A stretch of 64,000 nucleotides of DNA from assembly GCF_014647895.1 (NCBI RefSeq), contig NZ_BMQB01000002.1:248001-312000 (forward strand), in the 5' to 3' direction. Shown here one piece after another: positions 1 through 8,224 of this stretch; position 1 is the first letter of the stretch, and each line of letters begins with the position of its first letter. Under the pieces are notes generated by a model. The model made no database searches and had not been told where the DNA came from. It saw only the letters and a program-made list of their open reading frames with translations. The position numbers and the translations under genes are program-made. Source of the stretch: Pilimelia anulata. GTDB lineage: Bacteria > Actinomycetota > Actinomycetes > Mycobacteriales > Micromonosporaceae.

Positions 1-1
1 C

Positions 2-1252
2 GTCGCCGCGGCCGGCCCGGACGACCTGGTCGCCCGGCTCGGCGGGGACGAGTTCGCCGTCCTCTCCCTCGGGGTGCCCACCGACGGCCGCGCCCGGGAG
101 CTGGCCGCCCGGCTGGTCGCCGCGCTGCGCGCCCCGGTCGTCCTCGACGGCCTGCCGCTGGACGTCGACGCCTCGATGGGCATCGCCCTCTACCCGCGGC
201 ACGGCGACGACGTCACCACGCTGCTGCGCCGGGCCGACGTGGCGATGTACGAGGCCAAGCACAGCGGCTCCGGCGTCGCCGTGTACGCGCCCGAGTCCGA
301 CCACCACTCCGCCGAGCGGCTGGCCCTGCTCGCCGACCTGCGCCGGGTGCTGGAGGACCCGACCAGCGACGAGATCGCCATGTACTACCAGCCGCAGGTC
401 GACATCGCCACCGGCGAGGTCGTCGGCGTCGAGGCGCTGCTGCGCTGGCGGCACCCCCGGCGCGGGCTGGTCGACCCCGAGGAGCTGATCCGGGTCGCCG
501 AGCAGACCGCCGTGATGGCCCTGCTCACCCGCCGCGTCGTGGACACCGTCATCGGCCAGGTCGCCGCCTGGGCCGCGGCCGGGTGCCCGCTGCGCGCGTC
601 GCTCAACGTCAGCGTCCGCGACCTGCACACCGGCGAGCTGGTCGACCAGATCGCCGGGCTGCTGGCCGAGCACGACCTGCCGCCGCACCTGGTCCAGCTC
701 GAGATCACCGAGGGCGCGCTGATGGCCGACCCGCGCCGGGTGCTGGCCACGATCGGCAAGCTGGACCGGATCGGCGTGGCGATCGCGCTGGACGACTTCG
801 GCACCGGGTACTCGTCCATGTCCCACCTGCGCCGGCTGCCGCTGACCGAAGTCAAGATCGACCGCTCGTTCGTCCTCGGCATGGCCGCCGACCCCGACGA
901 CGCGGCGATCGTCCGGTCGATCATCGAGCTGGCCGGCGCGCTCGGCCTGCGGGTCGTCGCCGAGGGCGTGGAGGACGAGCGGATCTGGCGCGCCCTGTAC
1001 GCCGCCGGCTGCCACGTCGCCCAGGGCTGGTTCCACGCCCGGCCGATGCCCGCGGCCGACCTGGTCGGCTGGCTGGGCCGGTACCGGCCGGTCACCCCGG
1101 CCCGCCCCGGCGCCGCCGGCCCGCGGCCGGTCGCCCCCCGCGACGGTACGGCCGACGAGCCCGCCGCCCGCGCCGACGCCGCCGCGCCCGCCGCCGACCC
1201 GCCGACACGCCCCTCGACCCCGGCCGCCTCCGCGAGCCGGCGCAGCAAATAG
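2..1252 (+). CDS. GGDEF-EAL cyclic-di-GMP protein (5' end outside window)
   Basis: C-terminal part of a bifunctional cyclic-di-GMP protein; the reading frame is open from the window edge. The end of a diguanylate cyclase (GGDEF) domain shows LGGDEF at about 34-54, so the active-site signature is intact. The four residues five positions upstream, where the inhibitory RxxD site normally sits, read GPDD, so product inhibition through that site is probably absent. A complete EAL phosphodiesterase domain follows: [29 protein letters not shown] and VAEGVED are all present, consistent with an active hydrolase. The protein ends in an Ala/Pro/Arg-rich tail of about 55 residues. Sensory domains, if any, lie outside the window. 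It ends 51 bp before gatC. Family assignment is secure; which activity dominates cannot be read from sequence. Confidence 0.95.
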   Translation, partial: VAAAGPDDLVARLGGDEFAVLSLGVPTDGRARELAARLVAALRAPVVLDGLPLDVDASMGIALYPRHGDDVTTLLRRADVAMYEAKHSGSGVAVYAPESDHHSAERLALLADLRRVLEDPTSDEIAMYYQPQVDIATGEVVGVEALLRWRHPRRGLVDPEELIRVAEQTAVMALLTRRVVDTVIGQVAAWAAAGCPLRASLNVSVRDLHTGELVDQIAGLLAEHDLPPHLVQLEITEGALMADPRRVLATIGKLDRIGVAIALDDFGTGYSSMSHLRRLPLTEVKIDRSFVLGMAADPDDAAIVRSIIELAGALGLRVVAEGVEDERIWRALYAAGCHVAQGWFHARPMPAADLVGWLGRYRPVTPARPGAAGPRPVAPRDGTADEPAARADAAAPAADPPTRPSTPAASASRRSK

Positions 1253-1303
1253 ACTCGACCGGTCGCCCGCCCGGGCCACGCCGTACGAGCACGAGGGGGA
1301 CCG

Positions 1304-1603
1304 ATGGCCGCCATCTCCCGCGAGGAGGTCGCGCACCTCGCGCGCCTGTCGCGGCTCGCCGTGACCGACGACGAGCTGGACCGGTTCGCCGGGCAGCTCG
1401 ACGTCATCCTGCAGGCCGTCGCCCGGATCGGCGAGGTCGCCGCCGCCGACATCCCGCCCACCTCGCACTCGGTCCCGCTGACCAACGTGCTGCGCGAGGA
1501 CGAGGTCCGGCCGGGCCTGGACCGCGCCGCCGCCCTGGCCGGCGCGCCGGACGCGCACGGGGACCGGTTCCGGGTGCCGCGCATCCTGGACGAGGAGGCG
1601 TGA
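1304..1603 (+). CDS. gatC: Asp-tRNA(Asn)/Glu-tRNA(Gln) amidotransferase subunit C
   Basis: Small 99-residue subunit that bridges GatA and GatB in the transamidation complex converting misacylated Glu-tRNA(Gln) and Asp-tRNA(Asn) to the correct aminoacyl-tRNAs in the cytoplasm. The N-terminal helix ([15 protein letters not shown]) and the C-terminal [11 protein letters not shown] segment are typical, and the length matches the family. The ATG is preceded by a GAGGGGGA Shine-Dalgarno. It is followed after 2 nt by gatA, so the two are surely one transcript and probably translationally coupled. The partner gatB lies 2.8 kb downstream. Confidence 0.97.
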   Translation: MAAISREEVAHLARLSRLAVTDDELDRFAGQLDVILQAVARIGEVAAADIPPTSHSVPLTNVLREDEVRPGLDRAAALAGAPDAHGDRFRVPRILDEEA

Positions 1604-1605
1604 GC

Positions 1606-3081
1606 ATGACCGACCCCACCACCGCCACCGCCGAGGAGCTGGGCCGCCTGGTCGGCGCCGGCGAGGCCAGCGCCGAGGAGATCACCCGGGCGCACCTGGA
1701 CCGGATCGCCGCCGTCGACGAGCGGGTGCACGCGTTCCTGCACGTCGACGCCGAGGGGGCGCTCGCCGCCGCCCGCGCGGTCGACGCCCGGCGCACGGCC
1801 GGCGAGCCGCTCGGCCCGCTGGCCGGCGTCCCGATCGCCGTCAAGGACGTGCTGGCCACCGCCGGCATCCCCACCACGGCCGGGTCGAGGATCCTTGAGG
1901 GCTGGCGCCCGCCGTACGACGCGACGCTGGTGACCCGGCTCCGCGACGCCGGCCTGGTCATGCTCGGCAAGACCAACATGGACGAGTTCGCGATGGGCTC
2001 CTCCACCGAGTACTCGGCGTACGGCCCGACCCGCAACCCGTGGGACCTCGGCCGGATCCCCGGCGGCTCCGGCGGCGGCTCGGCGGCGGCCGTGGCCGCG
2101 TACGAGGCGCCGCTGGCCATCGGCACCGACACCGGCGGCTCGATCCGCCAGCCCGGCGCGGTCACCGGCACGGTCGGCGCGAAGCCGACGTACGGCGGCA
2201 CCTCGCGGTACGGGCTGGTCGCCTTCTCCTCCTCGCTGGACACGCCGGGGCCCTGCGCCCGGACCGTCACCGACGCCGCCCTGCTGCACGCGGTCATCGG
2301 CGGCCACGACCCGATGGACTCCACGTCCATCCCCGCCCCGGTCCCGCCGGTGGTCGAGGCGGCCCGCCGCGGCGCCGCCGGCGACCTGTCCGGCGTCCGG
2401 CTGGGCGTGGTGCGCGAGTTCGCCGGCGACGGCGCCGAGCCGGGCGTCGCCGCCGCGTTCCGGGACGCGCTGGAGCGGCTGACCAAGCTCGGCGCCGAGA
2501 TCGTCGAGGTGTCCTGCCCGCACTTCGCGTACGCGCTGCCGGCGTACTACCTGATCGCGCCGAGCGAGTGCTCGTCCAATCTGGCCCGGTTCGACGGGGT
2601 CCGGTTCGGGCTGCGGGCCGGCGACGACGGGCGGCGGTCGCTGGAGGAGGTCATGTCGCTGACCCGGGAGGCCGGGTTCGGGCCCGAGGTCAAGCGGCGG
2701 ATCATCCTGGGCACGTACGCACTGTCGTCCGGGTACTACGACGCGTACTACGGGCAGGCGCAGAAGGTGCGGACGCTGATCACCCGCGACTTCACGGCGG
2801 CGTTCGGCACGGTCGACGCGCTGGTCTCGCCGACCACGCCGTTCGTGGCGTTCCCGTTCGGGGCGCGCACGTCGGACCCGTACCAGATGTACCTGGCCGA
2901 CCTGTTCACCATCCCCACCAACCTGTACGGCGGGCCGGCGATCTCGGTGCCGTGCGGGCTGTCCGAGGGGCTGCCGGTCGGCCTGCAGGTCATGGCGCCG
3001 ACGATGGGCGACGACCGGATGTACCGGGTGGCCGCCGCGCTGGAATCCGCCGTGGGCACGCTCGCCCCGCCGGCGCTGTAG
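1606..3081 (+). CDS. gatA: Asp-tRNA(Asn)/Glu-tRNA(Gln) amidotransferase subunit A
   Basis: 491-residue amidase-signature subunit that hydrolyses glutamine and channels ammonia to GatB. The Ser-cisSer-Lys triad is visible: Lys in PIAVKDV, the first Ser in the GGSGGGS loop and the nucleophile in [10 protein letters not shown]. The length is normal. The ATG lies 2 nt after the gatC stop; the frame is open far upstream, but those extensions run through gatC and are not coding. The stop is followed after 2 nt by the GTG of an S4-domain gene. I see no missing key residue. Confidence 0.97.
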   Translation: MTDPTTATAEELGRLVGAGEASAEEITRAHLDRIAAVDERVHAFLHVDAEGALAAARAVDARRTAGEPLGPLAGVPIAVKDVLATAGIPTTAGSRILEGWRPPYDATLVTRLRDAGLVMLGKTNMDEFAMGSSTEYSAYGPTRNPWDLGRIPGGSGGGSAAAVAAYEAPLAIGTDTGGSIRQPGAVTGTVGAKPTYGGTSRYGLVAFSSSLDTPGPCARTVTDAALLHAVIGGHDPMDSTSIPAPVPPVVEAARRGAAGDLSGVRLGVVREFAGDGAEPGVAAAFRDALERLTKLGAEIVEVSCPHFAYALPAYYLIAPSECSSNLARFDGVRFGLRAGDDGRRSLEEVMSLTREAGFGPEVKRRIILGTYALSSGYYDAYYGQAQKVRTLITRDFTAAFGTVDALVSPTTPFVAFPFGARTSDPYQMYLADLFTIPTNLYGGPAISVPCGLSEGLPVGLQVMAPTMGDDRMYRVAAALESAVGTLAPPAL

Positions 3082-3083
3082 CC

Positions 3084-3287
3084 GTGGAGATCGAGGTCGG
3101 GCCGGACGGGATCCGGCTCGGCCAGCTCCTCAAGCTGGCCGACCTGGTCGAGACCGGCGGCGACGCCAAGGAGACGATCGCCGCCGGACTGGTCCGGGTC
3201 AACGGCGAGGTCGAGCTGCGCCGCGGCCGGCAACTGCGCCCCGGCGACACGGTCACCCTCGGCCGCCACCGCTGCCGCCTGCGCTGA
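3084..3287 (+). CDS. Small S4-domain RNA-binding protein (YbcJ/RlbP-like)
   Basis: 67-residue protein made almost entirely of one S4-like RNA-binding fold: IRLGQLLKLADLV, then GGDAKETIAAGLVRVNGE, then a basic RRGRQLRPGDTVTL segment. The G-V-x-VNGE turn and the basic C-terminal strand are characteristic of the YbcJ-type S4 family, thought to bind structured (ribosomal) RNA. It starts at GTG, 2 nt after gatA, so it is the third gene of the gatC-gatA unit. A run of four CCCCG units follows the stop. Family confidence is high; the RNA target is unknown. Confidence 0.85.
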   Translation: MEIEVGPDGIRLGQLLKLADLVETGGDAKETIAAGLVRVNGEVELRRGRQLRPGDTVTLGRHRCRLR

Positions 3288-3421
3288 CCCCGCCCCGCCC
3301 CGCCCCGCCGCCCTGCCGACGCCCGCCGACACACCGACACCCGACACCCGGCGGCCGTCGGCCGGGGTCGCCCGCTGCGTCGCCGCTGCCGGCCGTCCGG
3401 CCCACCGGCGGGCGGGCCGGC

Positions 3422-3427
3422 TAGGGT
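3422..3427 (+). promoter_or_regulatory. -10 element of a leaderless promoter (OsmC gene)
   Basis: TAGGGT followed by exactly 7 nt and then GTG at 3435. The same spacing recurs at several genes in this window and implies transcription starting at or next to the start codon. Confidence 0.6.
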
Positions 3428-3434
3428 GGTGGGC

Positions 3435-3896
3435 GTGGAGCATCGGTACGCCGTCACCGTCACCTGGACCGGCAACCGCGGCCCGGGTACCAGCGACTAC
3501 CGGGCGTATGGGCGGGAGCACGACGTCGCCGCGGAGGGCCTCCCGCCGATCGCCGGCAGCGCGGACCCGACGTTCCGTGGCGACGCCGCCCGGTGGAACC
3601 CGGAGCAGTTGCTGCTCGCCGCGCTGGCCCAGTGCCACCTGCTGTCCTACCTGCACCTGTGCGCGACGAACGGCGTCGTCGTCACGGCGTACGCCGACCG
3701 GGCCCGCGGGAGGATGAGCGCCGGGGCGAAGGGCGGGCGGTTCACGGAGGCGGTGCTGTACCCGGAGGTCACGGTCGCCGAAGCCGGCATGGTCGCGCGG
3801 GCCACCGAGCTGCACGCGGACGCGCACCGGGCCTGCTTCATCGCCAACTCGGTGAACTTCCCGGTCCGGCACGAGCCGACGGTCCGCGCCGCCTGA
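3435..3896 (+). CDS. OsmC/Ohr-family protein
   Basis: About 153 residues of the OsmC fold. Members reduce organic hydroperoxides with a Cys pair or act as related thiol enzymes. Visible features are RWNPEQLLLAALAQCHLLSYL (first family Cys, central helix), a beta segment ending in FTEAVLYPEVTV, and HRACFIANSVNFPV (second Cys, C-terminal). Both redox cysteines of the family are therefore present. I chose GTG 3435 because a TAGGGT -10 element sits 7 nt upstream; in-frame GTGs at 3426 and 3429 lie inside or against that element. It is a monocistronic gene between the gatA unit and gatB. Substrate unknown. Confidence 0.85.
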   Translation: MEHRYAVTVTWTGNRGPGTSDYRAYGREHDVAAEGLPPIAGSADPTFRGDAARWNPEQLLLAALAQCHLLSYLHLCATNGVVVTAYADRARGRMSAGAKGGRFTEAVLYPEVTVAEAGMVARATELHADAHRACFIANSVNFPVRHEPTVRAA

Positions 3897-3984
3897 CACC
3901 CCGCCCGCGATCGCGCCACCGCTGGACGGGCGGGGTGTCGCCGTCGCCCCGCACACCGTTGCCGGGGGACGCTGGGCCACCGCC

Positions 3985-4342
3985 ACCGCCCGACTCGTGC
4001 CGGGCGTACCCGTGCGCGCCGGCCGCGGCGCGCAGCGCGGCCACCGGCGCGTCCCCCTTGATCCGCAGCAGCTCGGCGCCGCCGTGGCCGAGCCACCACC
4101 AGCTCGCCCTTCTCCCGGAACAGGCCGGCCACGTCGGCGCGGGCCAGCGCCGTCCGCCGGTCCGGCCGCCGTACGGTGAGGTCCTCCGGCCCGAACGCGA
4201 CCGCGAGCTGCTCGACGCGGTCGGCCACCGCGAGCCCGGCGCCGGCCAGCAGCCCGGCAGGCCGAGCCCGACCAGCAGCGCGACGTTGCCGACCCGCCGG
4301 CCCGCCCCGTGCCGTCCAGCGCCCGTCACCCACGCCCGCCAT
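3985..4342 (-). pseudogene. Frameshifted remnant of a YqeB/PH-like membrane protein
   Basis: On the minus strand, protein-like sequence with actinobacterial codon use continues across two or more reading frames. One frame gives [15 protein letters not shown]. Another gives [19 protein letters not shown], then [12 protein letters not shown] and ADVAGLFREKGELVV. The first frame resumes with LGHGGAELLRIKG and LRAAAGAHGYA. Joined, these read as a membrane segment followed by a PH-like domain ending in the AHGY motif of YqeB-type proteins. The last frame change is near 4085-4095. Either the gene is decayed or there are sequencing errors. It lies in the gap between the OsmC gene and gatB. Family naming is tentative. 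Confidence 0.5.
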
Positions 4343-4409
4343 GGTGCCGGGCCGGCGCCGCCCGCGCCCGTATCCGGTGGGGGAGCACGGCCGCGGCGGG
4401 CGGTGGCGA

Positions 4410-4415
4410 TAGGGT
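4410..4415 (+). promoter_or_regulatory. Probable -10 element for gatB
   Basis: TAGGGT about 35 nt upstream of the gatB ATG. A GGGAGG ribosome-binding site lies between them, so gatB appears to have its own promoter in addition to any read-through from gatCA. Confidence 0.45.
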
Positions 4416-4449
4416 GGAGCGGTTGTCGGTTCCCAGCGGGAGGCTGTTG

Positions 4450-5943
4450 ATGAGCGCGATCGTCTCGCCGTCGTACGAGGACGTCCTCCGCCGGTACGAA
4501 CCGGTGATCGGCCTGGAGACGCACGTGGAGCTGGGCACGCGGACCAAGATGTTCTGCGCCTGCCCGACCGACTTCGGCGGCGAGCCCAACACCCGGGTCT
4601 GCCCCGTCTGCCTGGGCCTGCCCGGCTCGCTGCCGGTGGCGAACAAGGCGGCGATCGAGGCGACGATCCGGATCGGCCTCGCGCTCAACTGCGACATCGC
4701 GGCCTGGTGCCGGTTCGCGCGGAAGAACTACTTCTACCCGGACATGCCGAAGAATTACCAGATCAGCCAGTACGACGAGCCGCTGTGCACCGACGGCTGG
4801 CTGGACGTGGACCTCGACGGCGAGACCGTCCGGGTGGGGATCGAGCGGGTGCACCTGGAGGAGGACACCGGCAAGACCCTGCACGTCGGCGGGGCCACCG
4901 GCCGGATCCACGGCGCCACCGAGTCGCTGGTCGACTACAACCGGGCCGGCATCCCGCTGGTGGAGATCGTGACCAAGCCGATCACCGGTACGGGGGAGCG
5001 CGCCCCGCTGGTCGCCAAGGCGTACGTGACCGAGCTGCGCGACGTGATCCGCGCGCTGGGCGTGTCCGACGTCCGGATGGAGCAGGGCTCGATGCGCTGC
5101 GACGTCAACACCTCGCTGAACCTCCCCGGCGCCGACTGGGGCACCCGGACCGAGACGAAGAACGTCAACTCGCTGCGCAGCGTCGAGCGCAGCGTGCGCA
5201 GCGAGATGATCCGCCAGGCCGGCGTGCTCGACGGCGGCGGGTCGATCGTCCAGGAGACCCGGCACTTCCACGAGGACACCGGCGAGACGACGTCCGGCCG
5301 GTCCAAGGAGACGGCGACGGACTACCGGTACTTCCCGGAGCCCGACCTGGTCCCGCTGGCCCCGGACGCCGACTGGGTGGCCGAGCTGCGCGCCGCGCTG
5401 CCCGAGCCGCCGCGGGTGCACCGGCAGCGGCTCCAGGCCGCGTGGGGCCTGAGCGACCTCGACATGGCCGCGGTGGTCAACGCCGGCGCGGTCGAGCTGA
5501 TCGAGGAGACGGTCGCGGCCGGCGCGACCGCGGCCGGCGCCCGCAAGTGGTGGCTGGGCGAGCTGGCCCGGCGGGCCAACGAGCAGGGCATCGAGCTGGC
5601 CGCCGTCGGCGCGGCGCCGGCGCAGGTGGCCGCGCTGCAGGCGCTGGTGGACGCCGGCAAGCTCAACGACAAGCTGGCCCGGGTGGTGCTGGAGGGCGTC
5701 GTCGCGGGCGAGGGCGACCCGGCCGCGGTGATGGCCGCGCGCGGGCTGGGGGTCGTGTCGGACACCGGCGCGCTGACCGCCGCGGTGGACGCGGCGATCG
5801 AGGCCAACCCGGACGTGGCGGCGAAGGTCCGCGACGGCAAGGTGGCGGCGGCCGGGGCACTGGTCGGCGCGGTGATGAAGACGACCGGCGGGCAGGCGGA
5901 CGCGAAGACGGTCCGCGAGCTGATCCTGGCCCGCCTGACCTGA
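4450..5943 (+). CDS. gatB: Asp-tRNA(Asn)/Glu-tRNA(Gln) amidotransferase subunit B
   Basis: 497-residue subunit that binds misacylated tRNA, phosphorylates the side-chain carboxylate and accepts ammonia from GatA. Characteristic blocks: [13 protein letters not shown], the zinc-site cysteines in FCACPTDFG...[34 protein letters not shown] and MRCDVN. A C-terminal YqeY-like domain ends near [10 protein letters not shown]. Length is normal. ATG 4450 is preceded by GGGAGG at about -9. With gatC and gatA it completes the amidotransferase; a tRNA-Gln gene is also in the window. Confidence 0.97.
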   Translation: MSAIVSPSYEDVLRRYEPVIGLETHVELGTRTKMFCACPTDFGGEPNTRVCPVCLGLPGSLPVANKAAIEATIRIGLALNCDIAAWCRFARKNYFYPDMPKNYQISQYDEPLCTDGWLDVDLDGETVRVGIERVHLEEDTGKTLHVGGATGRIHGATESLVDYNRAGIPLVEIVTKPITGTGERAPLVAKAYVTELRDVIRALGVSDVRMEQGSMRCDVNTSLNLPGADWGTRTETKNVNSLRSVERSVRSEMIRQAGVLDGGGSIVQETRHFHEDTGETTSGRSKETATDYRYFPEPDLVPLAPDADWVAELRAALPEPPRVHRQRLQAAWGLSDLDMAAVVNAGAVELIEETVAAGATAAGARKWWLGELARRANEQGIELAAVGAAPAQVAALQALVDAGKLNDKLARVVLEGVVAGEGDPAAVMAARGLGVVSDTGALTAAVDAAIEANPDVAAKVRDGKVAAAGALVGAVMKTTGGQADAKTVRELILARLT

Positions 5944-5962
5944 CGGCGGCGCCCGTCCGATG

Positions 5963-5990
5963 GCGACCCCGGCCGACCGGCCGGGGTCGC
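5963..5990. terminator. Bidirectional hairpin between gatB and lipoprotein gene
   Basis: Perfect 12-bp stem (GCGACCCCGGCC / GGCCGGGGTCGC) with a GACC loop, placed between two convergent stop codons (5943 and 5996). No U-run, as is common in high-GC actinomycetes. Confidence 0.75.
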
Positions 5991-5995
5991 GTGCG

Positions 5996-6490
5996 TCAGC
6001 GGCAGATCGGCGGCCGCGCGGCCGTCGGGGTGAACAGGATCACCGGCGAGCCGGTCACCACGACCCGGCGGGCGTCCATCACGAACCGGGCGACGGCCGG
6101 CGCCATCAGCGTCATCGTCCCGGCCGTGTACCCGGTGTAGGTCTCCACGCCCGCGGCGTCGGCCCGGGGCAGCGGCTCCGGGCGGGCCGGCGTGACGCGC
6201 CAGGTCCGGCCGCCGAACCGGGCGAACTCGAGCCCGCAGTGGGTGTACAGGTCGTACGGGTACGCCTGCCCCCGCACCGGCGCCGCCGGGCCGCCGCGCG
6301 GCGCGGCCGGGTCGGTCGGGTCGACCAGCGCCCGCTCGGGGCCGGCCGAGTTGTCGGTGTGCGCGATGCTGACGATCTCGGGCGCACTCATCGGGCCCGT
6401 GCCGGCGCAGCCGGCGAGCGCGGGTACGGACAGGGTGAGCAGGGTCAGCGCGGTGCGCCCGTGGCGTGGCATGACTCGCCCCTTCGTCAT
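5996..6490 (-). CDS. Putative lipoprotein of unknown function
   Basis: 164 residues with a lipoprotein signal: basic start, hydrophobic TALTLLTLSVPA, then lipobox LAGC at about residues 25-28, so the mature protein should be anchored to the outer face of the membrane. The mature part carries short beta-like stretches (FARFGGRTWRVTPA, GTMTLMAPAVARFVM, VVVTGSPVILFTP) and no motif I recognise. The ATG at 6490 overlaps the stop of the upstream protease gene (ATGA), so the two are co-translated; an internal ATG at 6472 is possible but lacks that coupling. Pairing with a secreted protease suggests a shared envelope role, but this is inference. Confidence 0.8.
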   Translation of the reverse strand: MTKGRVMPRHGRTALTLLTLSVPALAGCAGTGPMSAPEIVSIAHTDNSAGPERALVDPTDPAAPRGGPAAPVRGQAYPYDLYTHCGLEFARFGGRTWRVTPARPEPLPRADAAGVETYTGYTAGTMTLMAPAVARFVMDARRVVVTGSPVILFTPTAARPPICR

Positions 6491-7407
6491 GGGTAGATCA
6501 CCCGGCGCAGCAGGTCGATGTCGCTGGCGTGCGGCTGGGTCGGATCGCTGGCGGTGTCCACGGCGTACATGCAGCTCGCCGTCGACGTGTTGTGGCCGAC
6601 GCCGAGGGCGTGGCCGAGTTCGTGGCAGGCGGTGCTGCGCCGGTCGGCGGCACCGTTGGCGTACCGGTCGTTCAGGCGAACCAGCACCGTACCATCGATG
6701 AAGTTGCGGCCCATCGTCATCTTGAAGGTGGTATTGCCGGCCCAGCCCTTGCCGAAGTCGCCGCTGCGCACCTCGACGCAGTGCTTGCGGGCCCGCGGGC
6801 AGGCGCCGCCGGTCCAGAACGAGTCGACGCCGGGGGAGCGGTTCCAGCCGTTGACGGCCTCGCGGACGGGCCAGTTCGCGGGCGTGCGGTCGCGGAAGTA
6901 CACCTGCGGGTCGGCGTACCCGGACCAGGTCCAGCGGATCGGTGGGCACTTGCCGTCGTCGAGGGCGTACGCGGTGCGGATCCGGCAGTTCGGCGACCCG
7001 GCGCCGGGCGGGCGCAGGCCGCGCACGCCCTGGCCGGACAGCTCGCGGTACAGCTCGTCGGGGGTCACGCCGTCGCCCGGCGTGTACACCGACACCTCGA
7101 TGACGTCCTCGCCCGCGGGCGCGACGGCCCACACCTCCAGCGGCTCCCGGTGGTCGGCGTGCGCGTCCGCCGCGCCGCCCTCGCCGTCGGGGGCCGGCTC
7201 GCCGGTCGGGGTGTCGGGCGCTGGCTCGCCGGTCGGGGTGTCAAGCGCCGGCTCGCCGCTCGGGGTGTCGGGCGCCGGTTCGCCGGTCGCCGCCGCGGTG
7301 CCGGCTGCTGGCCGGGGTGCCGGCGGCGCTGCCGCCGCGGGGGTGCCCGCCATCGCCACCGCCGCCGCCAGCAGCAGCCCCATCCACTTGCGTCGCCCTT
7401 GCCGCAC
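6487..7407 (-). CDS. Secreted matrixin-like zinc metallopeptidase
   Basis: 306 residues. An N-terminal signal peptide (KWMGLLLAAAVAMAGTPAAAA) is followed by a low-complexity linker with four TGEPAPDTP-like nonapeptides (about residues 41-74), then a catalytic domain. HELGHALGVGH at residues 262-272 is the extended HExxHxxGxxH zinc site of metzincins, and SCMY at 278-281 supplies the Met-turn, so M10/matrixin-type is the best assignment. Cysteine pairs around SPNCRIR, GKCPP and GACPRARKHC suggest disulfides in the secreted domain. It should act outside the cell; substrate unknown. It is translationally coupled to the downstream lipoprotein gene. Confidence 0.88.
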   Translation of the reverse strand: MRQGRRKWMGLLLAAAVAMAGTPAAAAPPAPRPAAGTAAATGEPAPDTPSGEPALDTPTGEPAPDTPTGEPAPDGEGGAADAHADHREPLEVWAVAPAGEDVIEVSVYTPGDGVTPDELYRELSGQGVRGLRPPGAGSPNCRIRTAYALDDGKCPPIRWTWSGYADPQVYFRDRTPANWPVREAVNGWNRSPGVDSFWTGGACPRARKHCVEVRSGDFGKGWAGNTTFKMTMGRNFIDGTVLVRLNDRYANGAADRRSTACHELGHALGVGHNTSTASCMYAVDTASDPTQPHASDIDLLRRVIYP

Positions 7408-8040
7408 AGGCCCTCCGTCCGGGCGCCGCCGCCGGCGGCGCCTCCCGAGTCGTTCGGCCGGCCCGTCCGGCCCAGCGCCGGGGCGGTCGCCGACCGGCGG
7501 GCGGCATGGCGCGCCCCGGTCGCGGGGCGCGCTGGACCCGACCCGCGCCGGCGCGCCGGGGGACGGCCGCGCGGGTGCCCGCAGTCCATTCTGGAGTTTG
7601 CCGAGGGGAGCCTAGTCATCCCGACCGGGCCCGGCAATACCGTCCGCGGATCCCGCGAGGCCCGCCGTCCCATCGCCGGCCGCTCGGCTGCCCATTGACG
7701 CTGATCATCGGGCGGATGACCCGCGGGCCGTGCGGAGCGCGGGCGTGCGGCAAATAGTGCGGCGCATTCGGGTGGCCCGCCGAAATGGATCAGGAATTGC
7801 TTCCGCGCGGCCGGCCCGCGACATGCGAGAACGACCCGGGATCGGAAAGTGAGGCTCACGTACCGTGCCGTTCCGATGGTGAAGGCTATGGTCACGGGCG
7901 TGAAAAAGTCGGACGGTCCGTAATGGACGCAATCCAACGGGTCGACAATTTCACGCGCGGAACCGATTCCGTTGCCTCCCGCGTCAACGCCGGGGCAGGC
8001 TCGCCGGGACGATGATCCCGCCGCAGAAATGAGGATCGAC

Positions 8041-8121
8041 ATGCGAGTGGTCCACGCCGCGTCGCCCGCCCCCGGCCGGCCGGCCGACCCCGCGCCGGCC
8101 GACCCCGCCGCCGGCGACTGA
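8041..8121 (+). CDS. Possible 26-aa peptide
   Basis: Short ORF reading MRVVHAASPAPGRPADPAPA plus six residues (DPAAGD). ATG is preceded by GAGGA at -8 and the codons have the high third-position GC of local genes, unlike the surrounding DNA. The Pro/Ala/Asp-rich sequence has no recognisable domain. It could be a short peptide, a leader or chance. Confidence 0.3.
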   Translation: MRVVHAASPAPGRPADPAPADPAAGD

Positions 8122-8171
8122 GCCGCACCGGGTCCGGCCCGCGGGCGCCACGACACCGGCGGGCCGGGCCA

Positions 8172-8220
8172 CCGGCGTGGCGTGGGTGGTGCATGCCACG
8201 CCGGGGCGGCGCGCCGCCCC
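8172..8220. terminator. Two adjacent hairpins 3' of metallophosphoesterase gene
   Basis: CCGGCGTGGC / GCCACGCCGG (8172-8181, 8195-8204) overlapping an 18-bp perfect palindrome GGGGCGGCGCGCCGCCCC (8203-8220), just past the minus-strand stop at 8225. Confidence 0.6.
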
Positions 8221-8224
8221 CCGC

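Larger units (their letters stand above)
7408..8224. other. Intergenic region, 817 bp, mostly non-coding
   Basis: Upstream of the protease gene and downstream (3') of the metallophosphoesterase gene. The part from about 7600 to 8040 is visibly less GC-rich and lacks the third-position bias of real genes here; short open frames in it do not look like proteins. It holds one small ORF with a good ribosome-binding site (8041-8121) and strong hairpins at 8172-8220. Confidence 0.6.

Noticed and set aside
385..2523. 712-codon minus-strand frame across the GGDEF-EAL gene, gatC and gatA
   Set aside because: Opposite three clear genes; sequence is Ala/Arg/Gly-rich with no domain.
4309..4449. Longer gatB starting upstream of 4450
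   Set aside because: The extension lacks family similarity and contains the TAGGGT promoter-like box; ATG 4450 has a proper ribosome-binding site.
7785..8015. 76-codon ORF in the gap before the metallophosphoesterase
   Set aside because: Codon use unlike local genes, no ribosome-binding site, no protein-like features.
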